Shown here piece after piece: positions 7,987-16,362 of a stretch of 45,345 nt of DNA. The notes under the pieces are model-generated. The model was given only the letters and a program-made list of their open reading frames with translations, did not search any database and was not told where the DNA came from. Source of the stretch: a virus; IMG/VR virus record IMGVR_UViG_3300017963_000098, positions 1 to 45,345 of that record; one strand, written 5' to 3'. Every line of letters begins with the position of its first letter. Within the stretch, counting starts at the first letter, position 1. The translations under genes and the position numbers were made by a program.

Positions 7987-9051
7987 TCACATTGCCGTTT
8001 CTTCATATTGCGGTGTATGCAGAAAGCCCGAAAAGTTATCAGAATTATTAAATGTATTGTCACAAGTTTCAGCCTTGTAATCGCATCCGGGATAAAGCTT
8101 ATAAGTATCACCTGATTCTACAGCATAAGGAAACGAGCCGAATATAGTTATCGTATTGGCTGAATCTGAAAGTACCTCAACCTTGAGGCCAGCATTATCG
8201 CCACTTGTCATTTCCAGCTCACCTTTTTGATACAACGCAGTATCAGCAGCAGGCATGCCGTTGACTATTATCGAATCAGCTCCGGCATTCTGAATTTCTT
8301 CATCATCGATAAATTGAGCTCCCGACTGCTCGACATACCATATCGTCCCTGTAGTCGCAGTCAGGTAAACGATATTAACTATTTTAGCCGTTCCAAGTCC
8401 TGTCTGTCCCTCGATAGAGTCACCTATTTCAATAGGATTGCTTGAATCACCACCGTCAAAATCTACCTTGTAAACTGAACCTCTTGTCGTATCTATCAAT
8501 GTTGTTGCACTTCCACCTGTAGCTGTCCCGCTGTATTCATAATCTGATTTCGTCAACTCACACCGTTCATCAAACAGGGTATGATTACAGGGCTCCTGAT
8601 ATGTATGCGGTGGAAATTTTATCGCAAGCGATTCCTCTTGTGGTATTACTTCGAATGTTGCTTCTTTGCGGTCATAAGTTACACTGATTGAACCTACAAA
8701 GATGGTAATTTCTTTATCTGCTGCATAAGTATCGTTCCATCGAATTCGTTTAATTGTCAGCGTAGCACCGTCAAGCATGTTCTTCTTAATTTTGGTAGCC
8801 AAGTCACCAATGATATTAGCTAAAGCAATTTGTACTGAATCAGCCCCTGAATCAATGCCTAACTGTGCAGCGTCCCTGCTGATAGGCCATGTACTGTAAT
8901 AGGTATTACTGGCAGCGTCCCATGTAAGATTCTGGTCATGCGTGGTATATCGGTATATATCACCAGTGGCAAGCTCGATAGTAAACAACTCAGTTATCTT
9001 AACACTGCCAGAGGCAATAGCTGCTATAAAACTTGGGTCTAAGTCTCTCAT
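7987..9051 (-). CDS. DUF2163/BR0599 tail-tip assembly protein
   Basis: This 354-residue protein has the two parts expected of the family. The N-terminal DUF2163 part has MRDLDPSFIAAI and TELFTIELATGDIYRYT. The C-terminal phage BR0599 part has YKLYPGCDYKAETC and FNNSDNFSGFLHTP, whose cysteines are conserved in this family. A Thr/Gly-rich central part (about 165-290) is longer than I would expect. It contacts the DUF2460 protein at the tail tip. Its ATG overlaps the DUF2460 stop as ATGA. Confidence 0.9.
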   Translation of the reverse strand: MRDLDPSFIAAIASGSVKITELFTIELATGDIYRYTTHDQNLTWDAASNTYYSTWPISRDAAQLGIDSGADSVQIALANIIGDLATKIKKNMLDGATLTIKRIRWNDTYAADKEITIFVGSISVTYDRKEATFEVIPQEESLAIKFPPHTYQEPCNHTLFDERCELTKSDYEYSGTATGGSATTLIDTTRGSVYKVDFDGGDSSNPIEIGDSIEGQTGLGTAKIVNIVYLTATTGTIWYVEQSGAQFIDDEEIQNAGADSIIVNGMPAADTALYQKGELEMTSGDNAGLKVEVLSDSANTITIFGSFPYAVESGDTYKLYPGCDYKAETCDNTFNNSDNFSGFLHTPQYEETAM

Positions 9052-9698
9052 TCTTTCACCTGAATCAATTCAAGGCTTCGTAGATTCCACAAATTATAAA
9101 AATCCATACTGTCCTTATAGATGTCCTCATTGAACCGAACAGGATAATAAAACTTATAATCAGCTGTCACTATCTTGCCTGCTCCAAGCGAGCCAACTGG
9201 AGAGCTACCACCAGTCCAGTCAATAATCCCCATATCATCATCAAGGGTAAAATGCGTGTCTTCAGTTTTGGTAGCACCGTCAATTTTTATAGTTGGTGCA
9301 TAGATAGTACCTGGCACGATTCGTGTTTTATTCTCTGTCCATTCTTCAGTTTCACCTTTGGAATATGTTTTTTGGAGTTGAGTCGTTGTTTCACCGCCGA
9401 CAGCAGTATAAGACCAGTCGGTTAGCTCGCAGAGATTGTCTTGAGAATTTCCAAAATTATGTTCCAATAAAAATATCCTATATTTGCCCGCAGCACGGCC
9501 GAATAGTTGAAGAATTTCTTGCCTATCGGAATTTTCCATCAAGAGTAGGTTAATAACCCAATGACGAACTGGTGATGACCATAGTTGATTACGCTGTTCA
9601 AAACCATTGTCTTTAGTCACAATTTCAGTAGCCCATTGTTGCCAATGTTCAAGCGGATAAGAAAACCCATTTGTCAAATATTCATTTATAACTTCCAT
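9048..9698 (-). CDS. DUF2460 distal tail protein
   Basis: This 216-residue protein has DUF2460 features: RHWVINLLLMENSDRQEILQLF near the N-terminus, ready beta-strand modules, and a C-terminal YYPVRFNEDIYKDSMDFYNLW segment. Proteins of this family form the distal-tail ring between tube and hub. It follows the tape measure gene by 3 bases and overlaps the DUF2163 gene, which suits a translationally coupled tail-tip module. Confidence 0.88.
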   Translation of the reverse strand: MEVINEYLTNGFSYPLEHWQQWATEIVTKDNGFEQRNQLWSSPVRHWVINLLLMENSDRQEILQLFGRAAGKYRIFLLEHNFGNSQDNLCELTDWSYTAVGGETTTQLQKTYSKGETEEWTENKTRIVPGTIYAPTIKIDGATKTEDTHFTLDDDMGIIDWTGGSSPVGSLGAGKIVTADYKFYYPVRFNEDIYKDSMDFYNLWNLRSLELIQVKE

Positions 9699-9701
9699 TT
9701 G

Positions 9702-12158
9702 TTAGCCCCAGTCATCATACTTTCGCATTGAGTGACCTTCCTCCATTGCTTTCTTGACAGCCGATGCTATCAGTTTATTGTTTCTGCTGAAAAACTGCCC
9801 CACGCCGGCTGCATCAATTGCACTGACGTTAAAGGATACATGAACATCACCGCCACGTGGTATATTTGAATCCTGTCTACTATCTTCTACTCTAACTCCA
9901 AGTTTGCCAGTAGTGGTTCTGGTTAGAGGCATAACAGCCTCTGGTCCTGCTTCACCCATAAGACCGACTTTACCACCAGCCATAGGAAAGTAAGTCGGGC
10001 CATTGATAAGCTCACCAGCAGCCATAGGTACAAGCCTGCCTGTAGAAAAAACACCGCCTTTATCAAAAAATGGGATCATACCTAATATTCCACTGATACC
10101 ATTTCCAATGATATTGCCAACACCACTTAATAATCCACCAGCGGCATTGCCAAGCCCACCAAGGATATTCCCAAACATGCCTCCGAGATTACTTAGTAAA
10201 CCACCAAGCCCTTCGCCGAAATTTGATAGACTGTTAGATATGCCGCCAGCCAGCTTATCTGTGGAATTCGTTACGGCACTTGCATGTTTGTCAAGAGTTT
10301 GCTCAGTTCTGTTAGCGAAATTGTCAAGAACACCAGATGTAGCTGCCCCACCAACTGCTTGCTGCGTTTGCTGAGTAGCAGTTTTAGTTGGTGTGAATAA
10401 TTGCGTCAGTTTCGTCATTAATGGCTCGGTAACCATTTGCCGAAACATAATGCGTTGAATATCAGTAGCCAAACTGTTTATAACATCTTTAAGCTTTTCA
10501 CCTTCAAATATCGCCCTCTCAAAATGGGATTCTATTGGACTGAGTACCTGTCGTATATTTTCACTGGCTTTTTTGCTGGATTCAGCAATACCATTGAATT
10601 GGTTTTGCATATTATTAGCTAAGTCATCTCCGCTTGCATCAAGTTTATTACGCCAATCCTCAATGAGTTTTTCACCCTCTTTGAGATGTTTTTCCATACC
10701 CTGATTGAATTCTGCCAACACATCGACAGGCTCTTGACCAGCTGCATTAGCAATTTTATTCTCAAAATCTTGAAGAGCTGTAACTGCCTCCGTACCAAGC
10801 TCTTTAACTTCCCTGACAAGAGTGTCTTTAGAGTCTTGAATACTTTTAGCGATTGTTGAAGCTGGGTCAAACTCTGCATATTCAAGCTGTTCTTCGATGG
10901 ATAGCTTTCCGATTTCTTTTGTTATTGCTTTAAGAAGTGCTTCCTGTTTGCTCTCATAACGAACAACTGGGGTTACTGTTATAAGAGGCCCTTTCATTTC
11001 TTTATAACCAGCAGAGTACTCGTTTGGATCTATCCCAAATTTTTCAGCAATAGGAACCAAATCGCCATATTCTTTACTGCCTAATGTTTTGCCGATAGCA
11101 CGTGCTCTCAGTCTATCGGTAAATGGTAAACCTGATTGATAGAGTGCATTCAAAACACCTTGGCCAAGAATAGTCCCTATTGTTTTCCATAAAGGCAGCG
11201 AAATTTCAAAGGCGGTAAATATAGCTTTTCCGAGCAAAGTAGCTCCAAGCTCAAGTGCTGCAAGAACGACTTGGCCAATTCCACCTTCCTGTTTCATAAC
11301 GTCCTTTATCTGGCCCGCCATTTTAAGGGCTATATCAAAACCAGATAAGATCGCAGCTCTGGCATGCATCATTTCATCACCAAAAGCTTCACCAGCTTCT
11401 TTGGCGTATTCTCTTAACTGTGCAGCGGCGTTGATAATATCGTTCACGAATAATTTAGCTTCATCGAGAAATCCCTTCCCAAAAGCAGCCCTTAGCCTCT
11501 TGACATTATCCCCCATCGTAGATACCAGACCTCTCCATGTTATTGATAATTCAGCAGTAGTCCCTTTGTACATTTCAAAAATGTCTAATAACGCTAATCT
11601 CGCCTCTTTTGTCCCTTTCGATTTTAATGCGGTAATTTTATCCAGCATTTCATCTGTAAGGCCTAAATTCCGTAGAGGCTCTCTTTCAAGAGACCTAACA
11701 GCAGCAACCACATCCATAACATCTCGTCCCATTGCAGCTGCCATATCTGCTACATCAGTAACGGCATTGCTACCTGAAATCCCCATTTGTTCAAGTGCAA
11801 TTCTTAATTCTACGATTTTGTCGATTGTGTACGGAGTTGCACTTGAAAATTCGAGGCTTTCTTTAAAAGCACGATCGGCTTCCTTTTTAGAGCCGATAAC
11901 TTTCTTCAATCTTAATTCAAGTACCTCATAATCAGCAGCTGCACCAATAGAAGCTGCCCCAGCTGCAAGCATAGCAGCTTTGAGCGAAGCGGTAACTGCA
12001 ACCATAGCTTTCAAAGGTCCCAGAGCTATGTTTGCTGCCCGTTTGACCGCATTAAAGGTAGTCTCTGCCGAACGTTTTATACCCTTAATAGCAGTAGTAG
12101 CTTTTTCAGCATTATGAATCAGATTTCTGGCATCTATAGCAAGTTTTAATGTTGCCAT
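9702..12158 (-). CDS. Tail tape measure protein
   Basis: This 818-residue protein sets tail length. Long alpha-helical segments (1-70 and 400-560) flank hydrophobic Ala-rich segments (about 50-75). The C-terminal Gly/Leu/Ile-rich stretch ends in FFDKGGVF, FPMAGGKVGLMGEAGPEAVMPL, a hallmark of lambda gpH-like tape measures. The ATG shares its A with the TAA stop of the GT frame (TAATG). At about 1.5 angstroms per residue it would fit a tail of roughly 110-120 nm, an estimate from the family rule only. Confidence 0.93.
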   Translation of the reverse strand: MATLKLAIDARNLIHNAEKATTAIKGIKRSAETTFNAVKRAANIALGPLKAMVAVTASLKAAMLAAGAASIGAAADYEVLELRLKKVIGSKKEADRAFKESLEFSSATPYTIDKIVELRIALEQMGISGSNAVTDVADMAAAMGRDVMDVVAAVRSLEREPLRNLGLTDEMLDKITALKSKGTKEARLALLDIFEMYKGTTAELSITWRGLVSTMGDNVKRLRAAFGKGFLDEAKLFVNDIINAAAQLREYAKEAGEAFGDEMMHARAAILSGFDIALKMAGQIKDVMKQEGGIGQVVLAALELGATLLGKAIFTAFEISLPLWKTIGTILGQGVLNALYQSGLPFTDRLRARAIGKTLGSKEYGDLVPIAEKFGIDPNEYSAGYKEMKGPLITVTPVVRYESKQEALLKAITKEIGKLSIEEQLEYAEFDPASTIAKSIQDSKDTLVREVKELGTEAVTALQDFENKIANAAGQEPVDVLAEFNQGMEKHLKEGEKLIEDWRNKLDASGDDLANNMQNQFNGIAESSKKASENIRQVLSPIESHFERAIFEGEKLKDVINSLATDIQRIMFRQMVTEPLMTKLTQLFTPTKTATQQTQQAVGGAATSGVLDNFANRTEQTLDKHASAVTNSTDKLAGGISNSLSNFGEGLGGLLSNLGGMFGNILGGLGNAAGGLLSGVGNIIGNGISGILGMIPFFDKGGVFSTGRLVPMAAGELINGPTYFPMAGGKVGLMGEAGPEAVMPLTRTTTGKLGVRVEDSRQDSNIPRGGDVHVSFNVSAIDAAGVGQFFSRNNKLIASAVKKAMEEGHSMRKYDDWG

Positions 12159-12927
12159 TATTTTTTGCCCTTCTTTTTCTTTTTAGCTTCAGCTTCTTGT
12201 TGTTCTTTTTGTTTTTGCTTCGACCAAGTCAACCAGATACTATCTAACGACTTAATCAACCGATAACATTCAACTCTATTTTCAACCTCTGTAATTCCAT
12301 AAATTCTTAGCCAAGCCTCAATTTCGCTGACTTGTATCGGATTAACACAAAAACCAACCGTTCGACTATTACTCAAGTCCTGAAATGCCTGCCATGTTTC
12401 GACTAAATCCGGATGTACTTCCGGCTGGCTTTCAAGAGCAGGAACGCTTTTTCCTTTTGAGGCCAATTTTTCAAGAAACTCAATATGAGGTCCCCACTCA
12501 AGCTGCCATTTCAGAACTTCTACGAGTTTCCCTCAGCGTCCTCAACAAGCTCTTGACGGTACACTTCATTTTCGCCAGCTGTTTCGAGAACAAAATTGTA
12601 AAGGTCCGACAGTGCAGGTTCTTTGAAGAATTCGAGGGCTTTTTCGTAGCTGTATTCGACAAGATTGCCTTCCTCATCTTCGATATTTTTCCAGTCAATA
12701 AGCAAGTATTTTGCTGCTGCAGGTTTGAGAATATCAAGTATCTCTTCAGCATTCATAGCTTTAGCCCTTACTTGCCTGAGATAAGGTTTCAAAAGCCTGC
12801 TACGAGCTTTTTTGTATTGGGTATTGTTGATACTCGCAATGCACAGCTTAATACCAGCGGCATAGTCAACCCATACGCCTTTTTCTACCTTTTCCATGTC
12901 AGACATAATCTCTGTTATTTTTGCCAT
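12158..12927 (-). CDS. Tail assembly chaperone GT fusion made by -1 frameshift
   Basis: The upstream frame (G) reads to its TAG at 12520. Four codons... more precisely, the heptamer GGGAAAC at 12532-12526 lies in the correct phase (G GGA AAC), two codons before the stop. A -1 slip there continues at CTC and stays open to the stop at 12158, giving a 256-residue GT protein (134 + 122). The T part ends in a Lys-rich tail. Lambda uses GGGAAAG at the same place. An internal TTG at 12466 could start a 102-residue T alone, but no good ribosome-binding site is seen. GT binds the tape measure and recruits tube subunits during tail assembly. Confidence 0.88.
12520..12927 (-). CDS. Tail assembly chaperone G
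   Basis: This 135-residue acidic helical protein is the unshifted product between tail tube and tape measure genes. It coats the tape measure during assembly and is absent from the mature virion in related phages. The C-terminus is EDAEGNS, with the slippery site covering the codons for GN. Frameshift stimulators such as a downstream pseudoknot were not identified. Confidence 0.87.
   Translation of the reverse strand: MAKITEIMSDMEKVEKGVWVDYAAGIKLCIASINNTQYKKARSRLLKPYLRQVRAKAMNAEEILDILKPAAAKYLLIDWKNIEDEEGNLVEYSYEKALEFFKEPALSDLYNFVLETAGENEVYRQELVEDAEGNS
12526..12532 (-). promoter_or_regulatory. GGGAAAC -1 programmed frameshift site
   Basis: The minus strand reads G GGA AAC TCG TAG. It fits the X XXY YYZ pattern, with re-pairing to GGG AAA. 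It sits two codons before the G stop and opens the T frame, exactly where tail-chaperone frameshifts occur. Confidence 0.87.
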
Positions 12928-12985
12928 TTAACAAATCTCCTATAATTCAATTCAGACCATTTTCGTAAAGTCAGTAAAAAGCTGC

Positions 12986-14149
12986 TTATGCAGCAAACTT
13001 GGCAATTCTGATTGTTATACCTTCCGTTGCATCGAGAAACGCTTGCCATTGTAAGTCAGCTATGATGTCCTGATTCTGTCCACCTGCTTGCCTCTGGCCG
13101 TCTGTAAAATTCACATTCGGCAAATCGATGATATAAGCATTTCCGGCACCATCTTCGAGTTTGATAGCAAGACTTGTCGCTGTGAAATTCAGGTATTTGT
13201 CGAAAAGCGTTTTACTTTGGAAATAAGCCTGAAGTGAACCTGTAACATTCACAATGCCTGTACCAACATCAAATGCACCTAATTCGCCAAGTTTATTCCT
13301 TGCTCGAAGGTTATTATTAAGACTCAACGAGAAGGTAGTGGAATCTACTGCAACCTGATTTTCAAACAATGCCAGAATATCATCAACGCAGTTCATAACC
13401 TCGGTTGTTGAAGCTGCATCATAACCAGAGCCTCCACTTGCTGTCAGAGATTGCTCTTTTTTCCCGATGATTCCGAAATTACCGGTAATCATACTGTCAA
13501 GAGCTACATTGAGCCCCAGTTCGTTAATCATGCAACCAAGAAACAGAGACAGTTCATTGGACAGGTCCTGATATTCCCGCTCAATATTGAATGAGGTCTT
13601 GGTTGTTCCATTGACAATTTGAGGTCCCATTGTAACTGTTACGCTATCACCAGCAGCCTCAGTTACAACCGTTCCACCACTAAGAACCATCTTGCCTGCA
13701 GCAACCGAAACAATTTTGAAATAACCATTGTTTGCTGATTCAGTAAAACCGGAAATTTTCACCCATTGACTGGCCTGATAACCAGCGGTAACAAATCCAC
13801 TGGCTGAGTCGTTAATTGAGTTATCTACATCTGACATAGAATAGGTGATTTCTGTTTCCTCAACCTCAGATGACCAACCAGCACTCATTAAAGCTGCTGC
13901 AAGCAAATCGTCATAAGTTCCATAGGTCATTTCAGCGTTGACTTGGCCTGATACTCCAATTCCAGTCCGAGCTATATCGGCAACCTGCCTATCGGAACGA
14001 ATCTCAGCAGATTGCTGAATGCCCGTATCCTGTTTTAATGTTTCGCCTGTATGGCGAAGGATTTGGAGATTAGAGCCGGTTTCCTGAACACCATATTCAC
14101 TTTCTGCAACGTAGGCCAATTGCACCCGACTACTATCACTTACGCTCAT
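12986..14149 (-). CDS. Major tail tube protein
   Basis: This 387-residue protein begins VQLAYVAESEYGVQE and has repeated beta-strand segments with SADIR-type turns (QSAEIRSDRQVADI), which match siphovirus tail tube proteins. A QWVKISGFTESANNGYFKIV segment at about 130-150 is a typical inserted domain. AAAGGA lies 9 bases before the ATG. It sits between the tail terminator protein and the G/GT chaperones, the normal place for the tube gene. Confidence 0.9.
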   Translation of the reverse strand: MSVSDSSRVQLAYVAESEYGVQETGSNLQILRHTGETLKQDTGIQQSAEIRSDRQVADIARTGIGVSGQVNAEMTYGTYDDLLAAALMSAGWSSEVEETEITYSMSDVDNSINDSASGFVTAGYQASQWVKISGFTESANNGYFKIVSVAAGKMVLSGGTVVTEAAGDSVTVTMGPQIVNGTTKTSFNIEREYQDLSNELSLFLGCMINELGLNVALDSMITGNFGIIGKKEQSLTASGGSGYDAASTTEVMNCVDDILALFENQVAVDSTTFSLSLNNNLRARNKLGELGAFDVGTGIVNVTGSLQAYFQSKTLFDKYLNFTATSLAIKLEDGAGNAYIIDLPNVNFTDGQRQAGGQNQDIIADLQWQAFLDATEGITIRIAKFAA

Positions 14150-14177
14150 TTTACATTCCTTTCAAATAAAGATTTTT

Positions 14178-14582
14178 TTAACCAATTTCATCAGCATAAA
14201 ATGGACAACTGACATTAACCTGCCAGAAGTTCTCACTCCTGCCGACACGCTTAACCGAGGGAGTTCTGAAAACAACTCCGCTAACTGAAACACTCTTAAA
14301 AGCTGTTTTTATATAACCTGCGGTTTGATAAAGCTGCTTATCACCCTTACCAAGAGGCAAGAATAGCTGAGCAACCACAACTCCGGTATCTCTATAACGA
14401 TTACTTGATGGAGCTCCTATCGAAGCCTGAAAGCTATCACCAAAAAGAATAGATAACCTACACCACAAGTCAGTCTGTTTTGTCTCATTCTCGTTGTCAT
14501 ATTGAGTCGGCAAACTATGCGGCGTCGCAATTAGCGTTTTGAATCTTGACCTAATTGTGCTTGCTATAGTTTGAGTACTCAT
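14178..14582 (-). CDS. Tail terminator-like protein (DUF4128 type)
   Basis: This 134-residue protein resembles DUF4128/tail terminator proteins: an N-terminal helix (IASTIRSRFKTLI), PTQYDNEN, and VVVAQLFLPLGKGDKQLYQTAGYI before a C-terminal strand ending in NVSCPFYADE. It would cap the tail tube and join it to the head. The start overlaps the gp10-like gene stop as ATGA. Confidence 0.85.
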   Translation of the reverse strand: MSTQTIASTIRSRFKTLIATPHSLPTQYDNENETKQTDLWCRLSILFGDSFQASIGAPSSNRYRDTGVVVAQLFLPLGKGDKQLYQTAGYIKTAFKSVSVSGVVFRTPSVKRVGRSENFWQVNVSCPFYADEIG

Positions 14583-14968
14583 TTGAATATCTGCCTTAAT
14601 TCTTCAACTGTCGTTTTGACCATTCCATCCGCTGCCTGCTTACTTGAACCCTCTTCAAGAAATTCTATGTATTCAACATTGTTTGCAATATATACAACTT
14701 GGTAAGGCGGTAACTCTTTAATGGCTGTAAGACCTTTGGCAATCGTCTCATCGCCTTGCTTATCTACAACATCCAGCTGATTAGTGGCTGCCTTTGCAAT
14801 AGTCGTTTGCCAGTTACCTCTCGCTCGGCCTGTATCAACCGGAGTCTTGAGGGCAATCCGTCTCAAGGCTTCCAAGACAATCTTCTTTTGAAGTTCCACA
14901 ACTTTATTGGGTATAGACTTTCCAAAGTCGTCTATCTCTCTATTGAAATTGTCCAAATCGTCATTCAT
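14579..14968 (-). CDS. HK97 gp10-like neck/tail completion protein
   Basis: This 129-residue protein has the gp10 pattern: an N-terminal helix, LKTPVDTGRARGNW, and a C-terminal VVYIANNVEYIEFLEEGSS followed by a helix. Such proteins join head and tail. Both ends overlap neighbours as ATGA, so translation is coupled from 15129 to 14178. Confidence 0.9.
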   Translation of the reverse strand: MNDDLDNFNREIDDFGKSIPNKVVELQKKIVLEALRRIALKTPVDTGRARGNWQTTIAKAATNQLDVVDKQGDETIAKGLTAIKELPPYQVVYIANNVEYIEFLEEGSSKQAADGMVKTTVEELRQIFK

Positions 14969-15129
14969 TCTCTGTGTCCCTGAGCATAAGCAGCTTGAGC
15001 CTGCTTGCCAGCTTTCTCAATTGCTTTTCGTTTTTCGTTCTCGTCATCGCATTTGTAATAGTACTTCTTTCCATGCTTGCCCCATTGCACAAAACAACCT
15101 TTATCATCTTTTCCTAACCAAATAGGCAT
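14965..15129 (-). CDS. Small neck-region protein, 54 aa
   Basis: This 54-residue basic protein starts MPIWLGKDDKGCFVQWG, with a GKKYYYKCDDENEK segment and an Ala/Gln-rich tail. It overlaps the next gene as ATGA, and its start follows the 248-aa gene stop at once. Small proteins of the form YYY...K...A occur at this place in siphoviruses with gp10-like neck genes. Function unknown. It is shorter than usual annotation cut-offs. Confidence 0.7.
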   Translation of the reverse strand: MPIWLGKDDKGCFVQWGKHGKKYYYKCDDENEKRKAIEKAGKQAQAAYAQGHRE

Positions 15130-15876
15130 TTATTTTCTCAACTGCAATAAAAACAAAGCTATTTGTTCGCCACTGTAAAGCGGCATCATATTGACAATAT
15201 TCCACGTCTGCTCATCTATGATTACTTCCACAAGTCCCGGCTCTGGGGTGAATTCCAAACCCTGACCGGCAATACCTGTCTGCATGTCACCAACTTTAAT
15301 TACTTCACCATCGATATATTTCTGGTCATAGTTAAACGGAGGTATAATCTTCTTTGTATAGCTGACTACATCTCCGAGGTCTGTTTCACCCTCCACCTCA
15401 TCATAAGCAGCATCCGGGTAAGTTTTGAAAACAACCGTCTTACCCATTTCGTCAATCAGCTCCGTAGCAAGAGGTACGAAGTCTTGGTCAAGTTCAGTCA
15501 TATAGCCTGAAACCACACCAGATACGGAACCGCCAGCTACAAGATTCTGAACCTGTACAGATGGTACTGAAGCTATGACATTAAAGCTGTAAACGTATAA
15601 TGTAGGCACTCCGTCAATCGTAGCACTTGCCCTTATAGTGTAGGTTTTGCCCGATTGGAATCCATTATCAACGCTCGCTTCGATTTCACTGCCATAAAAA
15701 CCTGTCTGGCCGTCAATCTTCGAAAGCGTCCCTGAAACTTCTGGACTCATAGGCTCATTGCCCTCATAAACAATGAATGTGGGAGTTCCAGTCGGATCTA
15801 TAGCCTGGCCTTCACCGTCAAGAGCCTGAAAGTTAAAAGTTATGGTACATCCTAATTTGTGTTCACCAATATACAT
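15130..15876 (-). CDS. Ig-like plus head-closure-like protein, 248 aa
   Basis: Residues 1-105 form beta-rich repeats of Ig-like type (GCTITFNFQALDGEGQAIDPTGTP, TYTIRASATIDGVPTLY). Residues 120-248 resemble phage head-closure (stopper) proteins, with YIDGEVIKVGDMQTGIAGQGLEF, VEVIIDEQTWNIVNM and a LLQLRK end. The gene lies between connector genes and the gp10-like gene, which is where the stopper belongs. The Ig-like addition to the stopper is inferred by eye. Confidence 0.65.
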   Translation of the reverse strand: MYIGEHKLGCTITFNFQALDGEGQAIDPTGTPTFIVYEGNEPMSPEVSGTLSKIDGQTGFYGSEIEASVDNGFQSGKTYTIRASATIDGVPTLYVYSFNVIASVPSVQVQNLVAGGSVSGVVSGYMTELDQDFVPLATELIDEMGKTVVFKTYPDAAYDEVEGETDLGDVVSYTKKIIPPFNYDQKYIDGEVIKVGDMQTGIAGQGLEFTPEPGLVEVIIDEQTWNIVNMMPLYSGEQIALFLLQLRK

Positions 15877-16362
15877 TTATACCTCAACGCTTACTCTGCT
15901 TGGTTTAGTTGGAATATTACTGACATCGGCCTTGAAATCATCGATTGACTTCGCTGCTCCATTCACTTGAACTATATCTGCCTGCAGCTTATCACTGCCG
16001 AACATCGAATCGTAAACATTGGCTGGCATAACCATGAAATCTTCAACGAATGCAAGAATTGTTTCGGTTGGGAAATTATCAACAATCGCATCTGTAAAAG
16101 ACAATCGCAACTGTCCGAGAGTGTCCACATTTGCTGCTGTAAGTTCTAAAGTCGCAAGCCCCTTGCCAGTAAGGTTAATGTCATTATCACCACCTGTTTT
16201 TGAAAGCGTTAATTCACTGCTGCTATTACCCTTGATAAGCTCACAAACAATATCTGTCGGGTCAAATTCGTCATTATCCCGCAATAGCGTTTTGCCATCG
16301 GAATAATCAACGAATAACCCGACTACAATCGTAACCGCTGTATTTTGCCTTAAATACCTCAT
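15877..16362 (-). CDS. Phage structural protein of unknown function, 161 aa
   Basis: This 161-residue protein has a beta-rich N-terminal half and a C-terminal MVMPANVYDSMFGSDKLQADIVQVNG, the same kind of LPANVYDSL/VNG segment found in phage proteins that precede a collar or trimeric assembly. Its ATG overlaps the stop of the dockerin gene as ATGA, and its stop directly precedes the next ATG. Function unknown; probably part of the virion or its surface display. Confidence 0.65.
   Translation of the reverse strand: MRYLRQNTAVTIVVGLFVDYSDGKTLLRDNDEFDPTDIVCELIKGNSSSELTLSKTGGDNDINLTGKGLATLELTAANVDTLGQLRLSFTDAIVDNFPTETILAFVEDFMVMPANVYDSMFGSDKLQADIVQVNGAAKSIDDFKADVSNIPTKPSRVSVEV

Noticed and set aside
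12158-12466. Independent 102-aa gene starting at TTG
   Set aside because: No good ribosome-binding site, and the GGGAAAC site joins this frame to the G gene as in other tail chaperones.
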